The notes: generated by a model not told the origin, from the letters alone. A stretch of DNA of 58,000 nucleotides from Cristatella mucedo (GCA_009760855.2 WPIO01000068.1:188001-246000); one strand, 5' to 3'; counted from the first letter of the stretch, positions 1 through 12,759 are shown. A program made the numbers and translations.

Positions 1-734
1 AATACGTAAATCCATAAAATCGCACCTATGAAAATGAACGAATGTAAAATATTCATGAATTAACAGGGCAAATTATGATATCTATAGGATTATAGCGCTA
101 TCAATGATATTACGACTTTTCATCAGCTCGTCTAGCTTTTTAACTCAAAAATTAGGAATGACCAAGGTCGTTCGGTATATATGTTCGGTTTACTGGAAAA
201 TGACAACAAATCGAGAAGGTGCAAAATGTGAATCCTCCTGCCTTGTAAAATATGTGTACCACTACGATCTCGCAACGCTCTTATAGTAATATTGCGCCTC
301 CATATCTCAAGTAAAGAAGCCAGGGCCTGTACTTGTCCTATTTATTGAGTACCACATCAACGAAATAAGTAGCACATTGACTTGTCAGTGGATATGCTGT
401 TCGAAAACTTGCCGCTGCACAAATTCCTTAATATTCTTAAATTTTTTAACCCAAAAATGCAACTCCAATCATTTCCACTTACTTCTTGCCTCAATATTTT
501 AACATTTACCTAGTAAACACCTCCCCACATGCTAACCACACAAAGTCACCTTGTATGTTTACATTTATACGCTAAACGATAAAAAGCCAACTAATTGATC
601 GTCATATGTAGAGGTTATATAAAGATTAACGAAATAAATATTGATCAAATTCAACTTGGAACCTCTTTTTTAATTCAGACTCCAAAATCTAAATAATTAA
701 TTTATATAGCACTCCTAGATAACTTATTTTCTAT
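1..734. other. AT-rich DNA, no feature recognised
   Basis: No conserved coding frame, repeat family member or RNA gene was recognised. Short open frames here have no family resemblance and no plausible splice context. Confidence 0.5.
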
Positions 735-830
735 TCAGACGCATCACATACACCCCAGATATCTAGCCCAAGACCTCAGCCAGGCCTTGTTGTTCGGGAT
801 CAGCAACGCAACCGCTGTTGGCCAACTATT
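735..830 (-). mobile_element. worn SINE-I copy (tRNA-derived)
   Basis: The sequence around 757-825 follows the head of SINE-I read on the minus strand. The box-B-side stretch ctagcccaagacctcagcc corresponds to cgagcccacgacctcagtc in the copy at 15561-15693, and aaccgctgttggccaac corresponds to aaccgctgaaccaaacc. Box B is damaged and the 3' tail is not clear, so this is an old or truncated copy. Confidence 0.45.
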
Positions 831-894
831 AATATTAATATACTATAATATTAAGAAGTGTGAGTGCTCTAGTATTTGTATACGCACTTTTCAT

Positions 895-2215
895 CTCACC
901 AGGGCATCACTGGCACTGCTCTGCAATAGTTCAGGTCCTACCTCAGTGGGAGACTCCAGAGTATTGACGTGAATGGACAAAGATCAACCGAGGTACCTCT
1001 GAAATATGGGGTACCCAAGGGCTCCATGCAAGGTCAGGGCTCCGTGCAAGGTCCTGTTCTCTTCACGGTTTATACTCCCCCTCTTGCGGATTTGATTGCC
1101 AAGCACAATCTAGGCTTTCACTTATATGCAGATGACTATCAGCTGTACCTTTGCTTTGATCCCTTCCACTGTTCGAGTACCTCGAATTTGCTCAACTCCC
1201 TTGCAGCATGTGTTCATGACATCTGCACATGGTTGGCAGCAACTTTTCTAAAACTAAACGATGATAAAAATAACTTACTAGCTATAGGAAAACCCAGTGT
1301 CATTCACACATTGGAAAGGCTGACGCTCAGAATTGGCACTGCCAGCATATCTCCCGTTTAATCAGCTCGAAATCTAGGTGTCATGTTCCAAAGTGACCTC
1401 TCGTTAGACGACCACATCAGCTAGACAGTCAAGTCTGCTACTTTCAGCTACATAATATTGCGAAAATTCGGGCTTGTTTAGATAAGCATACCACGTCTAA
1501 GTTGGTCCGTGCATTTGTGACATCCCGTCTCGACTTCAGTATCTCACTGTTTGCTGGCCTACCGGCATGTGAAATCAGGCGATTGCAGCTGGTTCAAAAC
1601 TCAGCAGCTTTGCCTCTCTATCGTGAGCGTCGCAGTTGCCACATCACACCACTTCTCACCGACTTGCACTTGCTACCAGTCAAGCAACGGATCGACTTCA
1701 ATGTTTTGTCACTCACTTTTAGGCCACTTCATTATTTAGCTCCAGCCTATCTCTCAGATCTACTTCCCCACCAGGCCAATCATCGTACCACCCGCTTTTT
1801 TGAATCAAATAGTTTACCAATACCTCGTACAAGCCTCAAATCCTTTGGAGACTGCCTTTAGTTAAAATTCTTCTATAGCCCGGGACTCACTTCCGACTTG
1901 TGTCACGACATTCCCTGACTTGATCACATTTAAAAAGAACTTAAGAGCTCACCCATGTATGACAGCATTTGGTAGGTCTCTGTGATTCGTCCTTCATGAG
2001 CTTATCGGTGCTGACACTGCTGGGCATGCTGCCACTAACCACATTTGCATGCTGACCCTGAGCATGTCGCCCCTTAAAATGTTATTCATGTTGCTTATCC
2101 AGCATGAAATTACTCATCATTCAGCCGCAGTTCCCTTTGCAGCAAATATAAAGCTCCTAGAGAGAGATTGAGTTCTCTGATGGCGCTTGTATCAAGTGCC
2201 TTATTATTGTTAATA
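895..2215 (+). mobile_element. LINE family A (L2/CR1-like), 5'-truncated copy
   Basis: The translated + strand shows non-LTR reverse transcriptase motifs: GVPKGS (motif B), YADD at about 1126-1137, the FLKLNDDK segment, and then the C-terminal segment with CRERRSCHI and LPVKQRI that characterises this family. The frame is broken by stops at 1359-1361 and 1423-1425 and by shifts after 1861. A short tandem duplication of about 18 bp at 1020-1050 inserts residues into motif B. The 3' end carries the family tail (gtaaag/ctcctagagagagattgagttctctgatggcgctt) followed by att-rich sequence near 2200. It starts at the SYL segment of the palm, so endonuclease and most of the RT are missing. Confidence 0.85.
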
Positions 2216-2224
2216 TTATCAGTT

Positions 2225-2735
2225 AAGAATTAGGTTCTTGGCTTTTGGAGCATAAGAACTAAAGGCATTAACTTCAAACTACAAGGTTCATACGAGGTAG
2301 ATAAATCAGTTGATTTACAACAGCAGGCTATATTTCACCTAGCCTGATGGATGAATCAATTTTATAGATAAGCTGTAGAGAAAGAACTTACGTAATTGAA
2401 AGCGAGTTTTAAATCTTTAGTTCGTTGCGTTGCTTGATTGTAAGCCAGAGTAGATCAGTTGGAAGTGGTGTGATGTGGTTACTGAGACACTCACTAGAAA
2501 CGCCAACTACAGAGTTTCGCAAAAAATCCAAGTGTCCGATTGAACTGGTAGGAAGACTGGCAAGCAATGAGATACTTGAGTCGAGGTGTGATGTCAATAA
2601 TCCATGGACCATTTTGTATTTAGTATACATAACTAAAAGAGCCCAAATTTTAGCAATATTATGTAGCTGAGTGTAGGCCGACTTTACTACAGAGCTGACG
2701 TGGTCACGTAATGAAAGGTCGCTTCTGGAAGAAAC
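2225..2735 (-). mobile_element. LINE family A fragment, strongly diverged
   Basis: Read on the minus strand this matches the post-palm part of LINE A, including the segment equivalent to LVHAFVTSRLDF and LPVKQRIDF (here a 73-residue frame at 2409-2630). It is more diverged than the other copies. The 3' tail is missing, and the piece lies end to end against the + strand copy that finishes at 2215. Confidence 0.7.
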
Positions 2736-5014
2736 TTACCGGTTGAGTTAAGGCATATTTAGAATAGAACTGGAGTGATTTTCTAATTTCTTTTAGTGTA
2801 AAATTTGAAGGGGTGACTTGATACGACCGTTTGTACTTTTTTCAACATGGTGTACGGTCGCTTTGGATTTTGGTGGTGTTTAATTTGCCTGATTTTGAAT
2901 TGAACGAAGGTGTTTCCGGAATCCTTGAAGAATGAGCTGAAGTTAAAATCGCTGTCTTCCTTCAGTCCGGGTAACGGTACTACAGTGAATTATTAAAAAT
3001 CCGACCGCCCAATAGGTTGAGTCGTGGAGCAGCTTATTGAGGCAACTGCTGACAAAGATGAAGAGAAAATTCCATTGGCGATGAAAACTCATCGCAACTA
3101 CTTATAGTGCTTATATTCTCTAATGATAATGTGGATAAAGACATAACTTCACTTTTGGGTGATTTTTGATTCGTTTTACCACTTTGCTAAGGATTTCTTT
3201 ATTTCAGTAATTGGTGGTAACATATCAGCCAGATTATTACCACCATTGAGATTTAATTGCGAAGCCCTATTTGCTTGATGCAAAACAATAGAGTTTTAAT
3301 AATTACTAATTATCCAAACAGAGCTTCTTCCAGGTGTGTGTTCTAGCCGCTGAGTAAAATGCCTGTCCTTCGCAACCCTATCAAACTTATTGACCTGCTT
3401 TAACGAGATGATCAATTTTAGCAAGTTATGAGCCCTCATTATCACAGTCGAACATACTTTCATCAGTAGTTTGCAGATATTAAAATTTATTTTGGATTTT
3501 TTTCCGAAATAACTCAGAAACGACTGTGATTATTTAGCACAAATGAACTTGATATTATGGTTATTATAATTTTTTGAATATCACTGTTTTAAGCATTCCT
3601 TATTTTTAGTTTGTGGAATTTCTCATAGTACTTAGTTTGGCCTATTAGCTCACTTTAAAATACCTCGACTTCTAACTTCTAGCACCTCAAAAATGCACTG
3701 TTTTAGAGGCTAAAGCTCTTAAAAATGATGAAAATTCAACACCATTGAATACCGACCATCGAAGATATTTTCAATCTTTTGTGGATTTTGTTTTTACTGG
3801 GGCAAAGTAAGTAGAACAGGCAAGGAGGTACGCAAATTTGAAATAAATGCTGATAATATTGTCGATGATAATAGTAATACATTTTATAAAACACCCTCCG
3901 AGAACCATCTCTTTTTAGGTGCTTTGAATTTGCTGCGAATGATATTACCCTTGAAATCAAACATTTTCTTACTGGACCATGGAAAAACCAGCGAAATGAA
4001 ATTATCCAATTCTTATTCTACTTCTACAAAAATATAAAGTAATTCAGTTAATTACAAAACACGTTTAAAATATTAAACAAGGGAATAAATATGTAAAAAT
4101 AAGAAACTGTAGGACTGCAACTTATAGGACTTACATTGAAACTCGTTGAATCTTTGTAAACCTAGCTTCAAGTCGCCAGGGTACTGAGATACAAACTCGT
4201 GGCCAAATATCGCATTACTTATCGTTTACCTTTGAGCCCACTAAATTCCACAACATTGTCAATAGATCGTACACTCGCCAGGGAATCGGCCATTGTGAGC
4301 TCACTTTCACTTGTGGACCACTGCTGTGAGTTCATTTCTGATTACGGCTAGATAAATTGCATTATGCCATTTGAAGCATATTGATCGCACCAGCTCAGGA
4401 TTTTAGTCACAGTTGACAGTATACAAATTGTATTTATTAGAACTATTATTATTGTAAATATTATTGTAATATTGTTTTAAAAGGCAACTCGTCTAAAGCA
4501 CTAAAGATAATGCATATGTGCAGCTGCGGTCAATGTTTTGCTGCTAGAGAAATAAATAGAGAAATCTTATGGTTCTGTCAGAGGAACCCCAAGTCGGTAT
4601 CATGAACTAAATTTTCCACATTTTACCGCCCACAAAATTTTAAAATTCCTGTTATAACAAGCACTCAAACAAGCACACTCACGCACATAATGGTTCCGGA
4701 AAAAAATTAAAAAAAAAATAAAAATAGAAGTTTGGTGAGACCAAGGTACGGAAGCCAGAATGAATGAATCTTAAACCCATACGTATATGATTAGAGGTAA
4801 TTTTGGATAGACAACTAAGCTGTGAGTACTGTTTTCTCAACTTTCGGTGCAGACGAGCTGATAAATACTCGCGATAATATTTCAATTCGAGGCTCAAAAG
4901 AGTGAGAGGACTAGATACCGCTTACAGCCTGATAGAACTGCACACTAAAGAGCTGGAAGATCAACCAGGTAGGCAGAAGCAAGCGAGTACTTTTAACCTT
5001 GAGATGGATAGAGA
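2736..5014. other. unrecognised AT-rich DNA
   Basis: No gene or repeat family was recognised. A short + strand frame near 3024-3110 (start VVEQLIEATADK) has protein-like composition but stops after about 28 residues and lacks a clear splice acceptor. I did not find additional UBR exons here, although diverged exons could be missed by eye. Confidence 0.35.
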
Positions 5015-5092
5015 ATAATAATAATAAAACACTATTTAAAGCGCCCTAAGAGAACTGAATCTCTTTCCGGGCGCCTTACATTTTCTGCCAAT
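5015..5092 (-). mobile_element. LINE family A, 3' tail only
   Basis: (aat)n followed by aagcgccctaagagaactgaatc and the closing gcgcc stem. This is the terminal ~75 bp of LINE A on the minus strand with nothing of the coding region. Confidence 0.75.
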
Positions 5093-5797
5093 AATCTTAA
5101 TATCAATTCTATATGTCGTAGGAAGTTACTGATGATGGTCGGACAGAAGTGTATTGATGTGGGAACTATACCTAGTTAAAAAAATTAGTGGAAACAGTAG
5201 GCAGTGCTCAACTAGCTAGTAACCGGGCACAGAGAGGTTTTCCTCAAACAAAAACGGATGTGAATAATGATAGCCGTATAATGTATCTACAAACAAACTT
5301 AGCTATGGCGCTCATTTAAGCAGGCAGCAATTTTGAGGCATATTCTTAAGCTGGACGTCAGCCAGACGGACCGCATGGAAAGAGTGGTAGAGTGGCTATC
5401 TACTGACCCTTTGTTAGTAAGATAGTGACTTTAATATTGGCAGAAGCTACCAAATTGATCCTAAATTCGCTACATTCTCTATGTAAATACCAGAGGCATG
5501 GTATATTTTCCCACAGCTCTTATCTATCTTGAGTTTTAAATACTGAAGAAAAATTGGTCTTGTTTGACAGAGTTTGGCAAACTCTGCCCTTTAGGCTAGA
5601 TCAAGCCTAGCTGTGTCTGACTTCAGCCTGGTAGCCCCTTAGTCATTTATTGATTGACTCCGGTTAATTGAGTTGTCGCTGTTTTTTCTTCCCCTTTACT
5701 ACAGAGGTAATTTGACTTACGAGTATCACTACTGACAAGTTTACAAGGCACGAGCTGTTTCTCGGCTGCTTTTTCCTTGAGTTGAGAGCTAAATGGT
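5093..5797. other. unrecognised DNA
   Basis: No coding frame or repeat family was recognised in this stretch. Confidence 0.35.
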
Positions 5798-5925
5798 AAT
5801 AGTAATAATAATACAATTGATAAAGCACCCTCAGGTAACTCAATATCTTACTAGGCGCTTTATTTGCTGCAAAGGAAACACGATCGCCTAGTGAGTGGTA
5901 TCGTGCTTGATTAACTAGTAAAAGC
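5798..5925 (-). mobile_element. LINE family A, 3' tail and short 3'UTR
   Basis: Minus-strand tail with (taa)n, the gataaagcaccctcagg stem side, aggcgcttt and the gctgcaaagg 3'UTR motif, ending at gtgcttgattaac. It abuts a LINE B copy directly. Confidence 0.75.
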
Positions 5926-6692
5926 TTTAGTCAGAAGACTGCTTCTACAGCTGGCCACTGGTCTGATCCTTTTTAGAGATTAGGAGCTATCTACCACGAT
6001 TTCTTTCAAAAAAATTAACTAGACCCTTAATTATGTGTCGGCTTGAGTATTGGAATTCCATTTTAGCTGGGCTACCAATAAACCAACTAGGTAACTGCAA
6101 ATGGCTATTAATATATTTGCTAGGCTAGCTTTCCTGTCCCAAAAATTTGACCACTTGTCTCCTTTGCTAAAAGAGCTAGGATGGCTGCCGGTTGATCAAC
6201 GGATACACATCGAAGTACTTAGGCTGACCAACAATGCCCACCGCAGCCTGAATCATAAATACCTAGCTGAACTGCTCCACTAGTTTCAGCCTCATCGTGC
6301 TCTCAGGTCCTGCATGGACAATAAATTAGCTGTTCAGTTCCTTAGCCTAAAGACAGTTGACGACAGAAGCTTTAGCTCTGCAGGTCCTAGACTGTGTAAA
6401 TATTGCTTCCACGATTTTTAGGCAATGACAGCTACTCTCCAACTGCCGACCATGGCTCATTCTTTCCAGCTGTCCTGAGCTACTACTTCAATGGTACTCA
6501 CTACTTCAACTGCTCTCCTGACTCTGCCTTGCTTCCCAAATTCTCTTTGTTGGGTGAGATAGAAGTCCGTTGGCTACCCAAATTCGCTAAGACTGTAAGC
6601 AGGCTATACTAAACTCTCCTGCGTAACGCCCACGTAATCTTTGTGGCTTCGTAGAATTACAGATGGTGATATATTACAATACATTACAAACC
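5926..6692 (+). mobile_element. LINE family B (L2/CR1-like), 5'-truncated
   Basis: The + strand resembles LINE B from the segment FIQKTAS onward, including LLKELGWLPVDQRI at about 6166-6207 and the family 3'UTR (ctctcctgcgtaac, gtagaattacagatgg), ending in attac-rich sequence at about 6690. Stops and indels break the reading frame (for example the stop at 6281-6283). Only the RT thumb and C-terminal region remain. Confidence 0.8.
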
Positions 6693-6842
6693 ACAATAGT
6701 TGGAGACGATGCTTTTTGTTCCTAGGCTCCAAAAGCTTAGAACTCACTATTCACTTGTGTCACAAAACCTCCTGAATTTGACACATATAAGAAAAAACTA
6801 AAAGCTAATATATTTATGACTGCATTTTTTGGATCCTCTATC
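6693..6842 (+). mobile_element. LINE family A C-terminal fragment
   Basis: ttggagacgatgc through ttgacacatataagaaaaaac and tttatgactgcattttttgg follows the LINE A segment coding for FGDRAFSSYAPKAWN and LTTFKRNLK, with deletions. It joins the LINE B 3' end directly. Confidence 0.6.
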
Positions 6843-7319
6843 AAATGGAATTTCCCCCCCACAACAACGTATCTATTGATATTTGAAAATACCAATAGAA
6901 AGAATGGAATTCCAATTGGCATAAAGAGCAGTAGTAAAAATGGCAAGTGGTAAGTTATCGTTTGATGTAACCATAGCTGCCATGTCGACCATCTAATGAC
7001 CTGTAAAAGTCATGGTTACATATTTCAGTTATGCTCAAGCAACTATGCGTTTAGCATGAAATTAAAAGATTCAATACCGCTCACTATAAAAAGGGCAAAC
7101 CCCTCGAAAGATACAAAAATTGAAAAGTCAAACCGTCGACCGTCATCAAGATCACAGTTCAAAGACATTGTGTGACAGGCACATCTTATGAATACAGACC
7201 CGTGATGCCTAGATGAGCAGGGGGAGCGTGACCGTGGTGAGCCTCAACTATTTCCCAAATTCCCGTCGGTTGGCCGAGTATCGGCAAAGCACTAAATTGA
7301 TGAGTAAGTGTTTGGAAAG
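6843..7319. other. unrecognised DNA
   Basis: Only short open frames are seen and no family could be assigned. Confidence 0.35.
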
Positions 7320-8030
7320 CACTCGGAGAAGCCAACTTAAGCTGTAAATGCATGTAGGTTATGACAAATACGACTGTGCATACTTAACCGGAACGCACTA
7401 ACTTGCTCGCCAAGTTCGATTAAAAATGCTTTCATCAAGGCCAAACTAATGACTATAGAACCAGAACTGAAGGCTGATAGCAAAGTTGAAGATGCGGGCA
7501 CCAAAGTTGTTAATGCTTTTTTTGAAACGTTGATTTTACCTATCACTTCATCAGAACGGGAAGACTTCATTCACGTTGACGACGAGAACGACGGAGAATA
7601 TGTGGCTGGGGTATTAGAAGAGGTTGGCGAACTTAAAGAGTCGATGAAGATCGATGAAACTGCGATGGATGATGATGGTGTGGTTATTGTCAACGTCTCA
7701 ATGCCGGTTTAGATAGTGCATTTTTTATTTCAATGATTCAAATCCCTTTATAAGTAGGTTCTCGAGATCGAGGATCACCTTCTCTGCTCTGAAGCTCAAA
7801 TTGAAGCTGACGATACATTCAACGTTCTTAGGAAATTGATTAAATCATTTGAGAGAAAGATCGGGAGGTCTCCCTCAAATCCAAACGCACGAAGCTTCAA
7901 AACCTACACCAACTGACGATTCGTGACGTATTTAACTAATAAATATTTAATCCAGAATTGTTTGTGCATACTTAACCGGGATGTGCACTTAAACGGGCGT
8001 CAACTTAAGCTGGAGGCTACTCTATTAACA
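7320..8030 (+). mobile_element. possible pogo/Tigger-type DNA transposon remnant
   Basis: An open frame at 7449-7709 encodes an acidic 87-residue peptide with a pattern like the end of pogo/Tigger transposases (TKVVNAFFETLIL, then EREDFIHVDDEND). Past its stop, 7797-7860 can be read as EAQIEADDTFNVLRKLIKSF, the usual type of C-terminal helix in such proteins. The sequence tgcatacttaaccgg occurs on both sides (about 7378 and 7966). On the right it continues into cgtcaacttaagctggaggc, whose reverse complement resembles the start of Tigger-type terminal repeats. The DDE catalytic region was not seen. A chance acidic open frame is the alternative. Confidence 0.35.
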
Positions 8031-8264
8031 AGGGTCTACCAGAAAAACGCAGATCGGGCTCTGTTATTTTTCAAAGAAAATAATTTTTGACCTATATGTA
8101 CTATTCCAATGAATATAGATCTTACATATTAATTTTATTGACCATGTTCAAGTCATCTGACAACCATCAAACTATGGGATTGCATTTGTAAATTTCAAGA
8201 ATCTAAAATGGTTGACTATTTTTCTTGGACTCAACCCAACATAGCCCTTTATGGATCAGTGATC
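8031..8264. other. unrecognised AT-rich spacer
   Basis: Between the pogo-like remnant and LINE B I see no coding or repeat signal. Confidence 0.35.
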
Positions 8265-9555
8265 GCTGCTTTCATGTGGTAGGAACCAATGCACCCGTTG
8301 CTCTGGCCTTTTGGTGAAGCCGAAGTCAAGCCACCGTGGATGCTGAGGTGTTCTGTGAGCGGACCGTTTTGTCGGATCGTGTTCAATCCGTGTCTTGTTG
8401 GGGTCAGGTCTCATGGATGAGACGGGTCACCTGTGAAGTTCTTCAAGGGTCTGTACCCAGTCCCTTCCTGTTCTCCATTTATACTTAACCTCTGGAAAAG
8501 TGATTAAGGCCCGTGGAATATGGTATCACTTTTATGCTGATGATACTCAGCCAAATTTGTCATTCAAACATTCGGAATCCGCAGCAGGAACTGAGAAATG
8601 TAATGATTGCATTGCCGACATTCGAGCCTGAATGTCGGACAAGGTCTTGAAATTAAATGACGATAAAATCAAACTGCTACTTATTGGACGTATTAAGCGT
8701 TTGGCCGGACTAAAAGACTTTGCTCTTCTCATAGGTGATGCTGTTGTCCGACCATCACCATGTGATCGAAATTTAGGTGTCGTTTTCGACAGCTGCCTCA
8801 ATTTTAAAATCTTTATTCACAAGACTGCTTCTACAGCTAGCCATCACGTCCGATCCAAATCCAAGATTGGTAGCTGTCTTCCACTGTGGCTTGTAAAAGA
8901 TTTAAATACCTCCTTATTTCTGTCTTGGCTTGATTATTGCAATTCCTTTTTGGCTGGGCTACCGAAAAAAGCAACTAGGCCATTGCGGCTGACTATTAAT
9001 ATGGCTGCAAGGCTAGTCATCAAGTCCCAAAGGTATGAGCCCGTGTCTCCTTTGCTTAAAGAGCTAGATGAATGCCTGTTGAGCAAGGGATACAGAGGAA
9101 AGTTCTTAAGCTGACCCAACGCCCACCACGGCTTGGCTACTTCGTATCTAGCTGAACTGCTGCACCAGTTTTAGTCTCGTTGCGCCTCAGGTCCTCTGTG
9201 AATAAAAAAACTAGCTATTTCATTCCTCCGCTTAAAGACAGTAGTAGACAGAAGCTTAACCTCGGCAGGACCTAGACATTGGAACTCACACAATTCTTAT
9301 GAAACGACAACTTCTCTTCTGCTGCCGACTACGGCTCATTCTTTTCAGTGGTCCGGAGCTGCTACTTTCCGGCTACTCACTACCTCAACTGCTCTCCTGA
9401 CTCGGCTATGGTTCCCAGTTTCTCTTTGTTGTGCGAAACGAATTCTTTTGGCTACCGAATGCGTACCGAAAGTTGCTGAGGCTGTGAGTTTGCTGTACAA
9501 AACTCTCCTGCGTAACACCCACATAATCTGTATGACTCTGTATAGTTACAGACGG
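8265..9555 (+). mobile_element. LINE family B copy with RT palm remnant
   Basis: Remains of the palm are visible as motif B-like caagggtctgtaccc at about 8445 and FYADDTQP at about 8528-8550. The longest open frame, 8632-9114 (160 aa), begins MSDKVLKLNDDK, corresponding to FLKLNDDK in intact RTs, and continues with ARNLGV-like, LPLWLVKDL and RLDYCNSFLAGLPKK-like segments. Past 9114 the frame is shifted, and the 3'UTR ends in gtatagttacagacgg at about 9555. Catalytic YADD is present but in a different frame from the thumb, so the element is dead. Confidence 0.85.
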
Positions 9556-12340
9556 AGGTACACACACCGTTCGGCAGGCGTGGGAGGACAACAGCATCCA
9601 AATCCAATGTGTTCTCCCTGAGTCGCACTATGTCCAGCCTGCCACTGTCCATAGAGCTAACGAGAAGTCGATGGAAGAATGTTGGAAGAGGCAGTAGGCG
9701 TCTCTGTACAGGTGCATCTCGGCAAGCTCAGTAGGTTCCAGCAGCTTGGCCGGGTCCATTCTTGCCTGGAAATGGTAGTCAAGCCTGAGCAGTAGAAATT
9801 TCTCTACTGTATTTGCTCGGCCAGGTTGTAGTCGGAGAACCGAAGCCAGGAGCAGCAGGTTTGCCCCCTGAAAAAGCTGGCTGTTGCCAATTGCTTCAGT
9901 CTCGTGGCCATCTTCATCAGTTCATCGTAGCCTTCCGTAAGGTCAGGCACTAGCTTCTAAGTAGGTTTTAACTGCTCTGTAGTCTGAATGTAATCTGAAT
10001 TATCGGCCCGAATGGCACAGAACACCAGCCGACGAGCAAAACCACCAGTTTATTCTCCCTCCACACGGAGCAGGGCGAAGCACAACTCTCCTCGCCCCTC
10101 TCGCCCACCGGAGTCCCCGACTTCCTTGGCAAAACAACCACTAATAACACGGCCCGGCTGCTTACCACATCGAGTGTCACAGCCCACTCGTACAGCGATC
10201 AGGGGCAGTGTCATCAATTAAATAAAACCACATGCTCACCATCCGGTAGTCGCCTGAAGTCAGCCGCGTGCCTTCGAATACCATTGACCACAACCATTGA
10301 GGCAGCAATTCGTTGAGGTTACAGTCCTACAATCTCGCACAACGCCCGTGCGGTGGGTTCACTAATACCTTGCAGTTGATCTGAGATTGTGCGATGCAGT
10401 TTCTTAGACTGGAATGGCATGCCCATTTCTATGCAAACAGTTCTTCGAAAGATTTGCCTTTTATCCCAACTGTTGGTGCCGATTTACACAAAAAACTAAT
10501 CCAATACGCCTCAGCAAGTGTACTCTGCTATGGCTTTGATATTCCAACGAATGCATTCGACTATGCCTCATCATTTGCAGAGACACAAAGTAGCCTCCGA
10601 CCGGAATGACGGAATTTTATCCATAACGAAGTGCACAGATGGGCCTCTCTCCAGAGATTTGCTCTAGCACTATCGTAAGAAGGTCACTCCATGGCCGAAC
10701 CATTTCGCCTTGTTTAGTGTTGACATTGATACCTACGACTGAACCAGCCTCTAACTTCTCATGTGGTTTTACTTTGAGTCGCCACTGGCGAAGCAGCTCT
10801 ATCACCCGGTCATTCGAGACGATGTGATTAATCGCCAAAATAATCTCTACATTACAATCCGTGCCAGATCTGACACATTTTTACATAGACCGTTGTTTAT
10901 TTATAATTGCACTCATTATATCTGCTGTGCAACTTTTAAGGCGGATCCAGGCGAGTGAAGCAGTGCCGCCGGCCATGAATCTCTACCACTACATACTTTC
11001 ACATCCTCGATTCCGCATCAATCTTCAAATAGGCCTTACACAAGTCCGCGACTGTTACTTTGCGTTCAGTTTCTCACAAGCATTTTTTCACACCCTATGT
11101 CGCCGTCTGCCAAGCTGCTCGACAGGAACTGGTTGAGCTTATGGTAGTCGGGAGCACACTTTATTTTTCCTGTGCTGCTTTCGATCGCTGCCGCCATCAA
11201 GAGAATCAGCAAGCGAAACCCGTGGTAAAATGTTTGAAGCCGACAACACTTTACACAGTCTTCTACCTTCTTCTCACATTCTGCTCCTCCCGGAGCCCGG
11301 ATATATTAATTACACATCAGGTTCGGCCGAAAAGGTGCCTGTACACCCTTTTACTAGTTCCATCACCCAAGCCACTCCCCATCGAGAAGTCCGGTAGTAA
11401 ATTCTTTATCAGAAACTGTTTTATCGCTGGTGTGTCCGGCCACAGCATCCAGCGAGACATCGGCGGCAGTGGGACAATTAAGACAATTTCCTTGGGTTTT
11501 TTCCCAGCTAGAATTCGCTTCTTGCCGCCGAGGGCACCTCGCACTGCAGGTTCCTGGTTATCGAAGTCAAAAGGCCTTTACCATGGTCATGGCAATCGCC
11601 GCTGAGTGCTCTTATGGTATCCATCCCAAGAAGGATGTCTCAGCCAGCGACTATATCAACTGCCAAACAACTAACCTCAGGAAGTGCTTCGTTTATTAGT
11701 AGAACGATTATACATGTGAATCTATATAGAGTGCCTGTGATCGTTCAACATTAAGATGCCCTCACTCTTTGGCTATCCTTCTCAGGAAGAGGCAAGAATT
11801 TAGCAAGCACTGTGCATGACCAGCCAGTGTTAACTAGTGCGGTTGCATGCCATCCATTTGAAAGAATTTTGATCGACGGTACCGGTGCCCTGTCAAGTGG
11901 AACATGCTGCTGCAGGTGTAGAGGTTCCCCAGCTCATGTTTATGGCCCGGCTCGCCGGACTTGTTGGCCCATGCTGCCGCGAAAGGATCGACTCACATCC
12001 AGCAAATCTGCTTCAGCAGCCGGCTTTGAAAGGGCAGGCCAGGATACTGTTATTGAGTACCTCAGCTCAAGCTGTGCCATGTAGCCTTGGGTCTGTGCGA
12101 ATCGATCCTGAAAGCCACTATTCACATCTCAGCCTGCTCGGGCTACTCACCATTGATTAGCAAACATACTGGCAGCTGCTGCTTCATTTCATCGTGTAGG
12201 CCTGGCACAAACACGTTTCAGTAAAGACGTCGGGGTATAGGTAGTTACCCAGCTGGTGGCTTTGCAGTGAACACAATAAATGCCAAGCGATCAAGGTCGA
12301 CCAAGGAGACATCCGGAGTCTTGCCCTGGCGAAGTCTGAA
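9556..12340 (-). mobile_element. degraded Ty3/gypsy-like (R173-type) LTR retroelement interior
   Basis: Read from high to low coordinates, gag, protease and RT segments appear in the usual order but in broken frames. A gag-like stretch at about 12140-12340 contains FVPGLHDEMKQQLPV, typical of capsid C-termini. The protease active site at 11823-11831 reads NTG instead of DTG within ALVNTGWSCTVL, and the flap-end motif LLGMD lies at 11619-11633. RT begins near 11048 with DLCKAYLKI and KYVVVEIHGRRHCFTRL. The 73-residue frame at 10617-10838 resembles the RT connection region with its VIELLRQWRLK segment and a Gly-containing turn. Many stops interrupt it. The order and motifs fit the R173-type polyproteins known from flatworms and nematodes; that name is from memory. 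LTRs were not located at either end. Confidence 0.6.
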
Positions 12341-12759
12341 ACTTTAGATCTATTAACTCTGAAGAGTCGGCATATTTTTGGGTGAATAATGACCTACTTG
12401 GGAATGCTGACTTGGGTTTAGTATTTCTGCTCGTTCTGTCGATCTTTCGGATGCTATTCATACTCTATGGTTTTAAGATGCGACATTAAGCTTAGACATT
12501 GAACTGAACTGAACTCATTGCAAAATTTATGCCATTCATAAGTAGTCAGCTTGTTTTCGAGAAACAATAGTGTGTTACATAAGACGTCAAAAGTCTAACT
12601 TGCAAAACACTAATGAGCATATTGACTTCAGGAAAATAATTTTAAAATACGCCTGCTTTTCCGGCCATCGGGCGTCATTTGAACTGTATACTTCTTGCGA
12701 TTCATAAAAATATCTGAAACGTAAAAATACGCAACAATAAGCACTTCTTTTAATTGCAG
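12341..12759. other. spacer upstream of the first visible UBR exon
   Basis: A + strand open stretch of about 55 codons at about 12340-12500 is hydrophobic near its end but unassigned. A pyrimidine-rich acceptor (cttcttttaattgcag) closes this stretch at 12759. It is presumed intron of the UBR gene. Confidence 0.4.

Noticed and set aside
3024-3110. Additional UBR or other exon (VVEQLIEATADK...)
   Set aside because: Short, no convincing acceptor or donor, and no alignment with the UBR family that I can justify.
4679-4897. Minus-strand 72-residue protein
   Set aside because: No family match; its end is poly-A/T-derived Phe/Tyr repeat; no splice or regulatory support.
9968-11136. Plus-strand frames at 10-11 kb as host genes
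   Set aside because: The opposite strand has gag-protease-RT motifs in the right order, so these are antisense shadows.
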